A stretch of DNA of 64,000 nucleotides from Algoriphagus zhangzhouensis (lineage in GTDB: Bacteria > Bacteroidota > Bacteroidia > Cytophagales > Cyclobacteriaceae). Numbering within the stretch: the first letter of the stretch is position 1; each line of letters starts with the position of its first letter. The notes under the pieces were generated by a model. The model did no database searches and was not told where the DNA came from. It saw only the letters and a program-made list of their open reading frames with translations. The stretch covers positions 806,001-870,000 of the forward strand of contig NZ_FRXN01000002.1 in the NCBI RefSeq assembly GCF_900148515.1, given 5' to 3'. This document shows, piece after piece, positions 16,101 through 22,422 of this stretch. Both the position numbers and the translations under genes were made by a program.

Positions 16101-16984
16101 GCACGTATTCAATAAAAGACCTAGAATTGTTGTCTGGTATCAAGGCGCATACTTTACGGATATGGGAACAGAGATATAGCCTTTTGAACCCCAAAAGGAC
16201 GGAGACAAATATTCGCTATTATGATGATTCGGATCTGAAATTGATTCTGAATGTAGCTTTACTCAATGACAGTGGTCTGAAAATCAGTAAGATTGCCAAA
16301 ATGTCACTGGAAGAGATCAGAGCTGAAGTCATCAAGCTGACTGATAGGTCCCTCACACATGATGATCAGATTCATGCCTTGACCATCTCAATGGTGGAGA
16401 TGAATGAGGACAGATTTGACAAAATCCTGACATCAAATATTCTCAAAATTGGATTTGAGCAGACAATGCTTCATGTTATCTATCCTTTTCTCAACAAAAT
16501 CGGTGTGCTTTGGCAAACTGCTGCCATCAATCCGGCCCAAGAGCATTTTATTTCCAATTTGATCCGACAGAAATTGATCGTGGCAATTGATGGACAAGTA
16601 GTAGATGGAGAGGGGAAAAAATTCATGCTGTTTTTGCCAGAAGGAGAATTGCACGAGATTTCATTGCTTTTTGCCACCTATGTGATCAAGAGTAAAGGCC
16701 ATAAGGTCATCTACTTAGGTCAAAGCACTCCAATGGAGGATTTGATTTCGGTCTATAGCATTGTCAAGCCTGATTATTTATTGACTGTTTTCACTACTAC
16801 TCCTGGAATGGAATGCGTGGAAACCTATGTTCGGGATTTGGGGAACAATTTCAAAGAGGCGCAAGTCCTTGTCTCTGGTTTTCAGATTATCGGTCAGGAT
16901 ATCGAGCTGCCTGCGAATGTTCAGCAATTGAATTATTTGGGTGAGATCAAGCAAGTTTTGGAACAAATGAATGAGTTTGTTTGA
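16097..16984 (+). CDS. CarH-type MerR regulator with cobalamin-binding domain (probable B12 light sensor)
   Basis: Residues 1-75 form a MerR winged helix (YSIKDLELLSGIKAHTLRIW, NIRYYDDSDL). A helical bundle follows, with the CarH photoreceptor signature Trp-x9-Glu-His: Trp139, Glu149, His150. The B12-binding Rossmann domain begins near 175, and ELH at 184-186 supplies the lower axial histidine (His186), 47 residues after the Trp; in Thermus CarH the interval is 46. In that family adenosylcobalamin makes a DNA-binding tetramer in the dark and light breaks it, releasing carotenoid genes. The start is GTG, preceded by an unusually strong AAGGAGG at 16086-16092. The gene overlaps crtZ and is followed by a terminator. 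The usual Gly after the His motif is Ser here (ELHEIS). Confidence 0.88.
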   Translation: MSTYSIKDLELLSGIKAHTLRIWEQRYSLLNPKRTETNIRYYDDSDLKLILNVALLNDSGLKISKIAKMSLEEIRAEVIKLTDRSLTHDDQIHALTISMVEMNEDRFDKILTSNILKIGFEQTMLHVIYPFLNKIGVLWQTAAINPAQEHFISNLIRQKLIVAIDGQVVDGEGKKFMLFLPEGELHEISLLFATYVIKSKGHKVIYLGQSTPMEDLISVYSIVKPDYLLTVFTTTPGMECVETYVRDLGNNFKEAQVLVSGFQIIGQDIELPANVQQLNYLGEIKQVLEQMNEFV

Positions 16985-16989
16985 ATAAA

Positions 16990-17019
16990 GGTTTAACAAT
17001 AAGTAAAAAATATTAAACA
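16990..17019. promoter_or_regulatory. Inverted-repeat operator candidate 1
   Basis: GGTTTAA (16990-16996) and TTAAACA (17013-17019) are inverted repeats separated by 16 bases, the same layout as two further copies downstream. It lies just after the stop of the MerR gene and overlaps the foot of the terminator. One half-site differs from the other copies at its first base. Confidence 0.5.
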
Positions 17020-17049
17020 AAAGGTGTTCTTTAAAGAATGCCTTTTTTT
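17019..17049 (+). terminator. Terminator after the crtZ-MerR transcript
   Basis: A long symmetric stem, AAAAGG-TG-TTCTTT facing AAAGAA-TG-CCTTTT, includes a tandem G-U pair and is followed by seven T. It ends the transcript of the MerR gene and makes the downstream sigma factor operon depend on its own promoter. Confidence 0.75.
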
Positions 17050-17109
17050 GTGCCTAATTGGCTTTTTAGGGCATTTTTTATGCTAATGGTCTAATGGTCA
17101 TATCTTAAA

Positions 17110-17139
17110 TGTTTAACTATTTTGAAAATTCTTTAAACA
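17110..17139. promoter_or_regulatory. Inverted-repeat operator candidate 2
   Basis: TGTTTAA (17110-17116) and TTAAACA (17133-17139) form a perfect inverted repeat with a 16-base spacer; the match extends to AATGTTTAA and TTAAACATT. It sits upstream of the sigma gene promoter and its start is 44 bases before copy 3. Confidence 0.65.
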
Positions 17140-17144
17140 TTTTC

Positions 17145-17175
17145 TTTGTTTTTTGTTTAATTAAATCTAGATTTG
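17145..17175 (+). promoter_or_regulatory. Promoter of the ECF sigma-crtI-crtB operon
   Basis: TTTG at 17145-17148 is followed after exactly 19 bases by TAGATTTG at 17168-17175, an excellent match to the Bacteroidota primary sigma promoter TTTG-N19-TAnnTTTG. Transcription should start around 17180-17184, giving a leader of about 15 bases to the ATG at 17199. Confidence 0.78.
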
Positions 17176-17183
17176 GTTAAACA
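17154..17183. promoter_or_regulatory. Inverted-repeat operator candidate 3, overlapping the promoter
   Basis: TGTTTAA (17154-17160) lies in the promoter spacer and TTAAACA (17177-17183) covers the region right after the -7 element, again with a 16-base spacer. A protein bound here would block RNA polymerase. The neighbouring CarH-type regulator is the obvious candidate, by inference. Confidence 0.68.
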
Positions 17184-17198
17184 AAGAATTCAGACACC

Positions 17199-17711
17199 AT
17201 GACTACTTTAGAATTCAGTTACTCTTTAAACAAGTTGAGCTCTTCATTGAAGCCATTCGCTCTGAAGCTGACTCGAGATCGAGATGATGCAAATGATTTG
17301 TTGCAGGATACGATGGTCAAAGCTTTTACCAACCGTGACAAGTTCACCGATGGGACCAATCTGAAAGCCTGGTTGTACACGATTATGAAAAACACCTTTA
17401 TCACCAATTATCAAAGAATGGTGAGACGGGCGACTTTCGTAGATACGACTGACAATCTTCATTTCATCAACTCCACTGATTCGAAAATCGAAAATGGTGC
17501 CTATGGCAGTTTTGCCATGGATGACATCACTGCTGCAATCGATGGATTGGAGGAAGTATATAAAGTTCCGTTTATGATGCATTTCCGTGGTTTCAAGTAT
17601 CATGAAATCGCCGAGGACCTTCAAATTCCGATTGGAACTGTAAAGAATAGAATTCATATTGCTAGAAAGCTCCTGAAGGAGAACTTACTGGTGTATAGAA
17701 ACTTGAATTAA
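17199..17711 (+). CDS. ECF-type RNA polymerase sigma factor
   Basis: The 170-residue protein has the two ECF regions: region 2 with DANDLLQDTMVKAF and LKAWLYTIMKNTFI (residues about 27-70), and region 4 with YKVPFMMHFRGFKYHEIAEDLQIPIGTVKNRIHIARKLL (about 122-160). It lacks any anti-sigma gene next to it, unlike many ECF loci. It is the first gene of the operon under the operator-covered promoter and ends 4 bases before crtI. A light-released MerR/B12 repressor driving an ECF sigma together with crt genes recalls light-response circuits in other bacteria; its target promoters may include genes outside this window. Region 3 is absent, as usual for ECF factors. Confidence 0.93.
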   Translation: MTTLEFSYSLNKLSSSLKPFALKLTRDRDDANDLLQDTMVKAFTNRDKFTDGTNLKAWLYTIMKNTFITNYQRMVRRATFVDTTDNLHFINSTDSKIENGAYGSFAMDDITAAIDGLEEVYKVPFMMHFRGFKYHEIAEDLQIPIGTVKNRIHIARKLLKENLLVYRNLN

Positions 17712-17715
17712 GAAA

Positions 17716-19209
17716 ATGGATCAAAAACATGTGGTGGTAATCGGATCCGGATTCGCCGGACTTTCCGCAGCCACCCATTTAGCAGAGCAAAGTTGTAAAG
17801 TCACCTTACTGGAGAAGAACGAAACCCCAGGTGGTCGAGCGAGGAAGTTTGAGCATCAGGGGTTTGTTTTTGATATGGGACCAAGCTGGTATTGGATGCC
17901 AGATGTCTTTGTGGACTACTTCGCTCATTTTGGAAAAAAAGTCTCGGATTATTACGATCTGATCAGACTTGATCCATCCTATGCGGTGATTTATGGCGAA
18001 AATGACCAACTGGATATCCCCGCTGATTTGGAGGAATTCAAAAAGATGTTGGAGGAAATTGAGCCGGGAGCTGGAGTTCAATTGGATAAATTTCTCGAGC
18101 AAGCCAAATACAAATACCAGGTTGGGATTCATGATTTGGTCAAAAAACCAAGTCGCTCACTGACGGAATTTGCATCTCCTGGTCTTTTGTTGGATGTGAT
18201 CAAAATGGATGTGTTTCAATCCATGTCAAAGCATGTAAGGAAGTTTTTCAAATCAGAGAAAATTATCCGATTGATGGAGTTTCCGGTTTTATTTCTCGGT
18301 GAAACAGCTGAGAATATTCCAGCCCTATATTCTTTGATGAACTATGCAGATATCGCCTTGGGAACTTGGTATCCCAAAAAAGGAATGCATGAAATCATTC
18401 GTGGAATGGTGGAATTGGCTGTGGAGAAAGGAGTTTCTATCCGGTACGGTGCAGAAGTGGAGGAGATTGAAATCGAAAATGGTGTTGCGAAAAAGATCAG
18501 ATTGATTTCCGGTGAAAAGATTGAAGCTGATGTGGTGGTTGCAGGAGCTGATTATCACCATGTGGATAAGCATCTCGTCAATCCCAAGTACAGTAACTAT
18601 TCGGAAGAATATTGGGATAAGAGAGTCCTGGCTCCGTCTAGTTTACTCTTTTATCTGGGGATCGATAAAAGGCTTCAGAATCTTCGTCATCATAATTTGT
18701 TCTTTGATGAAGATTTGGGGCCGCATGCTGATGCAATTTATAGGAATCCGAAATGGCCAGAGAAACCGCTTTTCTATGCTTCGGTTCCTTCCCAGACGGA
18801 CCCAACAGTTGCTCCCGAAGGAATGGAAAATATGTTTTTGCTGATTCCTTTAGCTCCGGATTTAGAAGATTCGGAAGAAATGCGGGAAAAGTACTTCCAT
18901 ATTATCATGGATAGATTGGAGAAAATTACGGGTCAGGAGATCCGATCTCATATAGTTTTCAAGAGGTCTTATGCGCATGCTGACTTCAAAAAAGATTACC
19001 ATGCCTACAAAGGAAATGCCTATGGTTTGGCGAATACTTTGACTCAAACGGCCATTTTAAAGCCCTCTTTGAAAAACAAAAAGGTGAATAATTTGTATTA
19101 CACTGGACAGCTGACTGTTCCGGGCCCTGGAGTTCCCCCCTCTTTGATTTCAGGGTATGTGGTTGCAAAAGAGGTGATTAAAGATCACGATTTGTCACAA
19201 AAAATGTAA
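17716..19209 (+). CDS. crtI: Phytoene desaturase CrtI
   Basis: This 497-residue FAD enzyme begins with the dinucleotide-binding motif VVVIGSGFAGLSAATHL and the CrtI signature GGRARKFEHQGFVFDMGPSWYWMPDVF (residues about 36-62), and ends with YTGQLTVPGPGVPPSLISGYVVAKE, the family's C-terminal FAD-contacting motif. It introduces four double bonds into phytoene to give lycopene (or fewer, giving neurosporene). Length is normal. It is 8 bases upstream of crtB. CrtD-type 3',4'-desaturases are paralogs of the same family; the position next to crtB and the GPSWYWMPDVF motif favour CrtI. Confidence 0.95.
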   Translation: MDQKHVVVIGSGFAGLSAATHLAEQSCKVTLLEKNETPGGRARKFEHQGFVFDMGPSWYWMPDVFVDYFAHFGKKVSDYYDLIRLDPSYAVIYGENDQLDIPADLEEFKKMLEEIEPGAGVQLDKFLEQAKYKYQVGIHDLVKKPSRSLTEFASPGLLLDVIKMDVFQSMSKHVRKFFKSEKIIRLMEFPVLFLGETAENIPALYSLMNYADIALGTWYPKKGMHEIIRGMVELAVEKGVSIRYGAEVEEIEIENGVAKKIRLISGEKIEADVVVAGADYHHVDKHLVNPKYSNYSEEYWDKRVLAPSSLLFYLGIDKRLQNLRHHNLFFDEDLGPHADAIYRNPKWPEKPLFYASVPSQTDPTVAPEGMENMFLLIPLAPDLEDSEEMREKYFHIIMDRLEKITGQEIRSHIVFKRSYAHADFKKDYHAYKGNAYGLANTLTQTAILKPSLKNKKVNNLYYTGQLTVPGPGVPPSLISGYVVAKEVIKDHDLSQKM

Positions 19210-19217
19210 TTTAAACT

Positions 19218-20060
19218 ATGGATGCTAAGGCCTTATACAACCAAACGAGTTTGGAATGTAGTAGACTGATTACTCAGCGGTATAGCACGAGTTTTACGCT
19301 GGGGATCAAAACATTGGACAAAAAATATCACATGCCTATCTATGCGATATATGGATTTGTCCGATTTGCAGATGAGATCGTTGACACTTTTCACGATCAG
19401 GATAAAGAGGGACTTCTAGAAAAATTCACAGCTGATACATTCGAGGCTATTGAAAAGGGATTTTCATACAATCCTGTATTGCAGGCTTTCCAGATGATCG
19501 TCAATGAATATGACATTGATTTTGAATTGATCAAGGCATTTCTCCATAGCATGGAGATGGATCTGGATTTCAAAAAATACAATGACAGTCGATACAACGA
19601 GTACATTTATGGCTCTGCTGAAGTAGTTGGTTTGATGTGTCTGAAAGTCTTTTGCAAAGGCGATTCAGGAATGTATAATAAGCTCAAAGAACCAGCTAGA
19701 AAGTTGGGGGCAGCCTTCCAAAAAGTCAATTTCTTGAGAGATATCAAAAGTGATTATGAGGAGCGAGGACGCGTTTACTTTCCGGGAGTTGATTATCGAT
19801 TGTTTGATCTGACGATCAAAAAGCAAATCGAGGAAGATATCCAAAGAGACTTTGATGATGCGCAGATTGGAATCGAGCAATTGCCCGAAGGTGCCAAATT
19901 GGGTGTGCGTGTGGCTTACTTGTATTACCAAAAGCTCTTTGATAAGATCAAGTCTCTTTCTGCGGATGTGATCACCAAACAAAGAATCCGCATTCCAAAT
20001 TCTCAGAAGCTTTCTCTTTTGGTAGGAACCTTTTTCGAAACAAAACTGGGAATCAGTTAA
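19218..20060 (+). CDS. crtB: Phytoene synthase CrtB
   Basis: This 280-residue squalene/phytoene synthase carries both Asp-rich substrate motifs: ADEIVD (Asp52, Asp56) and NFLRDIKSDYEERGRVYFP (Asp175, Asp179). It condenses two geranylgeranyl diphosphates into phytoene, using Mg2+. Length is normal for bacterial CrtB, and there is no membrane segment. The stop codon TAA shares its last base with the ATG of crtYcd (TAATG), a sign of coupled translation. No GGPP synthase gene (crtE) is in this window, so the substrate must come from elsewhere in the genome. Confidence 0.95.
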   Translation: MDAKALYNQTSLECSRLITQRYSTSFTLGIKTLDKKYHMPIYAIYGFVRFADEIVDTFHDQDKEGLLEKFTADTFEAIEKGFSYNPVLQAFQMIVNEYDIDFELIKAFLHSMEMDLDFKKYNDSRYNEYIYGSAEVVGLMCLKVFCKGDSGMYNKLKEPARKLGAAFQKVNFLRDIKSDYEERGRVYFPGVDYRLFDLTIKKQIEEDIQRDFDDAQIGIEQLPEGAKLGVRVAYLYYQKLFDKIKSLSADVITKQRIRIPNSQKLSLLVGTFFETKLGIS

Positions 20061-20761
20061 TGGAAAAATATCTCTATTTGATATTGAATATCCTGACTAT
20101 TTCCTTTCCATTAATCAGGTCTTTTGAACCCAAAATCAACTATTCCTCCAAATGGTCATTCCTATTTCCTGCCATTTTTTTCACAGGAGCGTTTTTTTTG
20201 GTTTGGGACCATTGGTTTACGGTGATGGGAGTTTGGGAATTTAATCCCAGATACCTTGTGGGGATTTATCTTTTCCAATTGCCAATAGAGGAGTGGCTTT
20301 TTTTCCTCACGGTACCTTTTGCCTGTGTATTCATTTACGAGGTTTTGATTTATTTCTTTCCGAAGGATTACTTCTTGCCTTTAGCAAAACCCTTTGTCTA
20401 CGTGATGGTCCCTTTCCTGCTTGGATTGGCACTACTTCATTTGGACAAATGGTACACTTCGGTAAACTTCATTGTTGGCGCATTAGTGTTGGTAATTCAC
20501 TTTCTGATTTTCAATGATCGGTTTTTGGGTCGATTCATCTTTGCCTATCTAGTCACTTTGATTCCTTTCATGCTTTGCAATGGAATACTGACCGGAGGAA
20601 TCACAGAAGAGCCTGTGGTGATCTATAACAATGCCGAAAATTTGGGGATTAGAATATGGACTATACCTATTGAAGATACCATATACTGCATGACATTGTT
20701 ACTCATGAATGTCAGCATTTTCGAAAGCCTTCGTTCCCGTAAACAATTATCACTTTCATAA
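20060..20761 (+). CDS. crtYcd: Fused lycopene beta-cyclase CrtYcd
   Basis: The 233-residue membrane protein contains two tandem copies of the lycopene cyclase domain that actinobacteria encode as separate crtYc and crtYd genes. Each half has a PIE(E/D) motif before a helix: LPIEEWLFF near residue 77 and IPIEDTIYC near 205. Six to seven membrane helices are predicted. It cyclises psi ends of lycopene to beta-ionone rings, giving gamma- or beta-carotene. Such fusions are known from Algoriphagus and some other Bacteroidota, from archaea (with a longer linker) and from fungi. It lies in the middle of the crt operon. Confidence 0.92.
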   Translation: MEKYLYLILNILTISFPLIRSFEPKINYSSKWSFLFPAIFFTGAFFLVWDHWFTVMGVWEFNPRYLVGIYLFQLPIEEWLFFLTVPFACVFIYEVLIYFFPKDYFLPLAKPFVYVMVPFLLGLALLHLDKWYTSVNFIVGALVLVIHFLIFNDRFLGRFIFAYLVTLIPFMLCNGILTGGITEEPVVIYNNAENLGIRIWTIPIEDTIYCMTLLLMNVSIFESLRSRKQLSLS

Positions 20762-20775
20762 GTTATTAGATCGAA

Positions 20776-21621
20776 ATGAAGAACTTACAGGTAGATATAG
20801 ATCAGCATTCCGGTTTTTGCTTCGGGGTAGTCTATGCCATCGAAATGGCTGAAGAAATCCTGGATCAGGAGGGATATTTGTATTGCCTGGGGGATATCGT
20901 TCATAATGATGAGGAAGTCAAAAGACTGACTCAAAAAGGTCTGAAAATCATCGATCATGGAGATCTTTATGGCTTGAGAGATGAAAAAGTCTTGATCAGA
21001 GCTCACGGTGAGCCTCCCTCTACTTATCAGCTTGCAATCCAAAACAATCTGACCTTGATAGATGCTTCTTGTCCTGTGGTGTTGAAGCTTCAAAACAGAA
21101 TAAAGAATTCATTTGACAAGGATGAGCCAATCTATATTTATGGAAAACACGGACATGCTGAGGTGATTGGTTTGCTTGGCCAAACCAACAATCAGGCGGT
21201 TGTTTTTCAGGATATCAATGAGTTGGATTTGCCAAGTCTTCCCAAGAATTTGACTTTATACAGTCAGACGACCAAATCGACTGATAAATTCTATGAAATC
21301 AACCAAACCCTTCGGGATAATGGAATATCTGTCAATACGAATGATACCATTTGCCGTCAGGTGTCGAATCGGGATAAAGAGTTAAGGGAGTTTGTGAGTA
21401 GGTTTGATAAAGTGATTTTTGTAAGTGGAACCAAATCTTCCAATGGAAAAGTCCTTTTCAATGTTTGCAAAGAAAGGAATGCCCATACCTATTTTGTTTC
21501 CAATCCCAATGAATTGGAAGAGGGATGGTTTAATTTTGGTGATCGAATAGGAATTTGCGGAGCGACTTCTACTCCAATGTGGTTGATGGAGCAGGTCAAA
21601 GAAAGAATTCTTACCTTTTAA
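20776..21621 (+). CDS. ispH: 4-hydroxy-3-methylbut-2-enyl diphosphate reductase IspH
   Basis: This 281-residue enzyme catalyses the last step of the MEP pathway, reducing HMBPP to IPP and DMAPP. The three iron-sulfur cluster cysteines are present at Cys15 (SGFCFGV), Cys99 (DASCPVV) and Cys193 (DTICRQVSNRD). His residues in VHND (43) and RAHGEP (77), and the C-terminal SGTKSSN motif, line the substrate site. Its place inside the crt operon ties isoprenoid precursor supply to pigment synthesis. It starts 14 bases after crtYcd and ends 16 bases before crtW. Confidence 0.95.
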   Translation: MKNLQVDIDQHSGFCFGVVYAIEMAEEILDQEGYLYCLGDIVHNDEEVKRLTQKGLKIIDHGDLYGLRDEKVLIRAHGEPPSTYQLAIQNNLTLIDASCPVVLKLQNRIKNSFDKDEPIYIYGKHGHAEVIGLLGQTNNQAVVFQDINELDLPSLPKNLTLYSQTTKSTDKFYEINQTLRDNGISVNTNDTICRQVSNRDKELREFVSRFDKVIFVSGTKSSNGKVLFNVCKERNAHTYFVSNPNELEEGWFNFGDRIGICGATSTPMWLMEQVKERILTF

Positions 21622-21637
21622 GATTTCGACCCATTTT

Positions 21638-22348
21638 ATGTCATCTAAATCTTATCAAATATCGAGAAATGTCGATCCAAAAGGCCTTTTGATAGGTTGG
21701 GGAATTATCGGTATTTGGTTCATTTCACTTGTTTTTCTTTTACAGCTTCAAATCAATTGGACAAGCCCTTTGACTTATTTGGCTGTACTGGTTCAAATGC
21801 ATCTATATACTGGACTTTTTATCACAGCTCATGATGCCATGCATGGAGTTGTTTCGTCCAATAAGACTTTGAATAAGTTGACTGGTTGGGTTGCTGCTAC
21901 CTTGTTTTCATTTAACAATTATGGGAAGCTTTTTCCCAAGCATCATGAGCACCACAGACATGTGGCAACTGATGAGGATCCAGATTATCATCCTTCCGGG
22001 AATTTCTGGATTTGGTATTTTTCCTTTATCCGCCAGTATGTGACGATCTGGCAAATCATATTGATGGCCATTACTTTCAATATCTTGAAATTGTGGATAA
22101 GTACAGAGAATTTGATTCTTTTCTGGATGCTTCCGGCGGTTTTATCCACATTTCAATTGTTTTATTTCGGCACATTTTTGCCACATCGAGGTGAAAACCC
22201 AAATAAACATCACTCTTCTACCCAATCTAAAAACCATTTATGGGCATTTTTGAGTTGTTATTTTTTTGGATATCACTACGAGCATCATGATTCTCCTGGG
22301 ACCCCTTGGTGGAGGCTTTGGAAGGTCAAGAAAAATCAAGTCTCTTGA
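21638..22348 (+). CDS. crtW: Beta-carotene 4-ketolase CrtW
   Basis: The 236-residue membrane-bound di-iron protein has the histidine clusters of CrtW: HDAMH (residues 65-69), HHEHHRH (102-108), and YHYEHH near the C-terminus, with FLPHRGENPNKHHS between. It adds a keto group at C4 of beta-ionone rings. With CrtZ it would give 3-hydroxy-4-keto rings as in astaxanthin or flexixanthin. It is the last recognisable carotenoid gene of the run. Generic fatty acid desaturases share the superfamily, but the short length, spacing of the clusters and neighbourhood favour CrtW. Confidence 0.9.
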   Translation: MSSKSYQISRNVDPKGLLIGWGIIGIWFISLVFLLQLQINWTSPLTYLAVLVQMHLYTGLFITAHDAMHGVVSSNKTLNKLTGWVAATLFSFNNYGKLFPKHHEHHRHVATDEDPDYHPSGNFWIWYFSFIRQYVTIWQIILMAITFNILKLWISTENLILFWMLPAVLSTFQLFYFGTFLPHRGENPNKHHSSTQSKNHLWAFLSCYFFGYHYEHHDSPGTPWWRLWKVKKNQVS

Positions 22349-22422
22349 TCAAAATCAAAAATTAGTTCATTTATAAACCTTTTTCTCCAAAATTGATTTT
22401 GAAAGAAATCATCCCATTAAAA

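Noticed and set aside
22349..22402. TCAAAATCAA/TTGATTTTGA inverted repeat after crtW
   Set aside because: The arms are 34 bases apart without a G+C-rich stem or T-run, so it is not a credible terminator.
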